A model generated the notes under the pieces. That model did no database searches. It saw nothing but the letters and a program-made list of their open reading frames with translations, and had not been told where the DNA came from. A stretch of DNA of 64,000 bases, from the NCBI RefSeq assembly GCF_014489635.1, contig NZ_CP060828.1, positions 9,102,001 to 9,166,000 of the forward strand, in the 5' to 3' direction. This stretch comes from Streptomyces roseirectus (lineage in GTDB: Bacteria; Actinomycetota; Actinomycetes; Streptomycetales; Streptomycetaceae). Position 1 is the stretch's first letter. The number at the start of each line of letters is the position of its first letter. A program made the position numbers and the translations under genes. This document shows, piece after piece, positions 63,692-64,000 of the stretch.

Positions 63692-64000
63692 CGGCCCGTG
63701 CGCCGGCCGGCACACTCCGCCGACCCGTCACCGCACCGGGTGCGGCCACACCGCCGTGGCCGTCCTGGCAGGACAGCAGGTACGCCGGCGCGGCGGTGGT
63801 GACGAGGCGGTGCCGGTCGGCCCAGCGCTCGGCGGGATCGAGCGCGGTCCCGGCCCGCCAGTCGACGAAGGCGGGGTCCGGCTTCATGCAGGCGTCGCGC
63901 ATCTCCAGGTGGACGGCCGGACTCCGGCAGTCACGGAACAGTTGGGACCGCTCGGCCGGATGTCCTCGGTTCGTCGGGGGTGGCGTCCGTGTCCGGCGGG
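63654..64000 (-). CDS. DUF6879-like protein, partial at the window edge, C-terminus probably degraded
   Basis: The frame is open to the window end. AERSQLFRDCRSPAVHLEMR, then DPAFVDWRAG and ERWADRHRLV resemble the start of DUF6879 proteins, which usually pair with XRE/DUF397 regulators in Streptomyces. After LVTTAA the sequence no longer follows the family, and the last 35 residues are low-complexity and run antisense over the end of the LuxR gene. A frameshift or truncation is likely. The ATG at 63902 is probably internal. Confidence 0.45.
   Translation of the reverse strand, partial: RRTRTPPPTNRGHPAERSQLFRDCRSPAVHLEMRDACMKPDPAFVDWRAGTALDPAERWADRHRLVTTAAPAYLLSCQDGHGGVAAPGAVTGRRSVPAGARAVRFSSATVRRAG

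Overview
The window is high-GC actinobacterial DNA, almost certainly from a Streptomyces. The indications are the modular type I PKS and NRPS genes, SARP/AfsR-type regulators, a DUF6126-like small membrane protein, frequent GTG starts and GC-rich third positions. All functional calls come from motif and family recognition by eye; no database search was run.

Left part (1-14.0 kb): the 3' end of a type I PKS cluster. The window opens inside a PKS gene (end of ER, then KR-ACP and a docking tail). A terminal module with thioesterase follows (KS-AT-DH-KR-ACP-TE), then an FAD monooxygenase, a cytochrome P450, a small SARP activator and a larger AfsR-like regulator. The last has a tandem-repeat linker and seems to have lost its C-terminal TPR region. 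Direct repeats at 11-bp spacing sit just upstream of a possible -10 box of the SARP gene.

Decay belts (14.0-24 kb and 33.8-39.4 kb): remnants of IS3, IS701 and ISL3 transposases, a 115-bp dispersed repeat in two copies, and gene fragments (MpaB-like, SMP-30-like, MBL-fold hydrolase, EamA transporter, MFS, LysR, CoA-transferase subunit B, AraC). Between them are apparently intact small units: an LRV-like repeat protein; a TetR regulator followed by an oxidoreductase with two 17-bp operator-like palindromes; an ArsR/ATPase/small membrane protein operon; a divergent AraC/NTF2-like pair; and a TetR/P450 pair separated by a 29-bp palindrome.

Plant cell-wall locus (23.7-32.4 kb, all on the minus strand): an alpha/beta hydrolase, a PL11 rhamnogalacturonan lyase, a GH53 galactanase, two CE12 rhamnogalacturonan acetylesterases, a GH5 mannanase, a cutinase/PETase-like polyester hydrolase and a small secreted protein. 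All appear exported. Together they would strip acetyl groups, galactan side chains and backbone from rhamnogalacturonan I, and attack mannan and probably cutin. A PaaX-like regulator lies just upstream on the same strand.

Right part (40.3-63.7 kb): an NRPS cluster. It has a divergent aspartyl/asparaginyl beta-hydroxylase, two NRPS genes that overlap by 4 bp (C-A-T-E-C-A-T, then C-A-T-C-A-T-C-A-T-TE), an MbtH-like protein, an MFS exporter, a cupin-like protein, two LuxR-type regulators and a small exported peptide. Binding-pocket residues read by eye suggest D-X1, Ser, Val-like, X4, Gly; X1 and X4 are unassigned. The window ends in a partial DUF6879-like gene.
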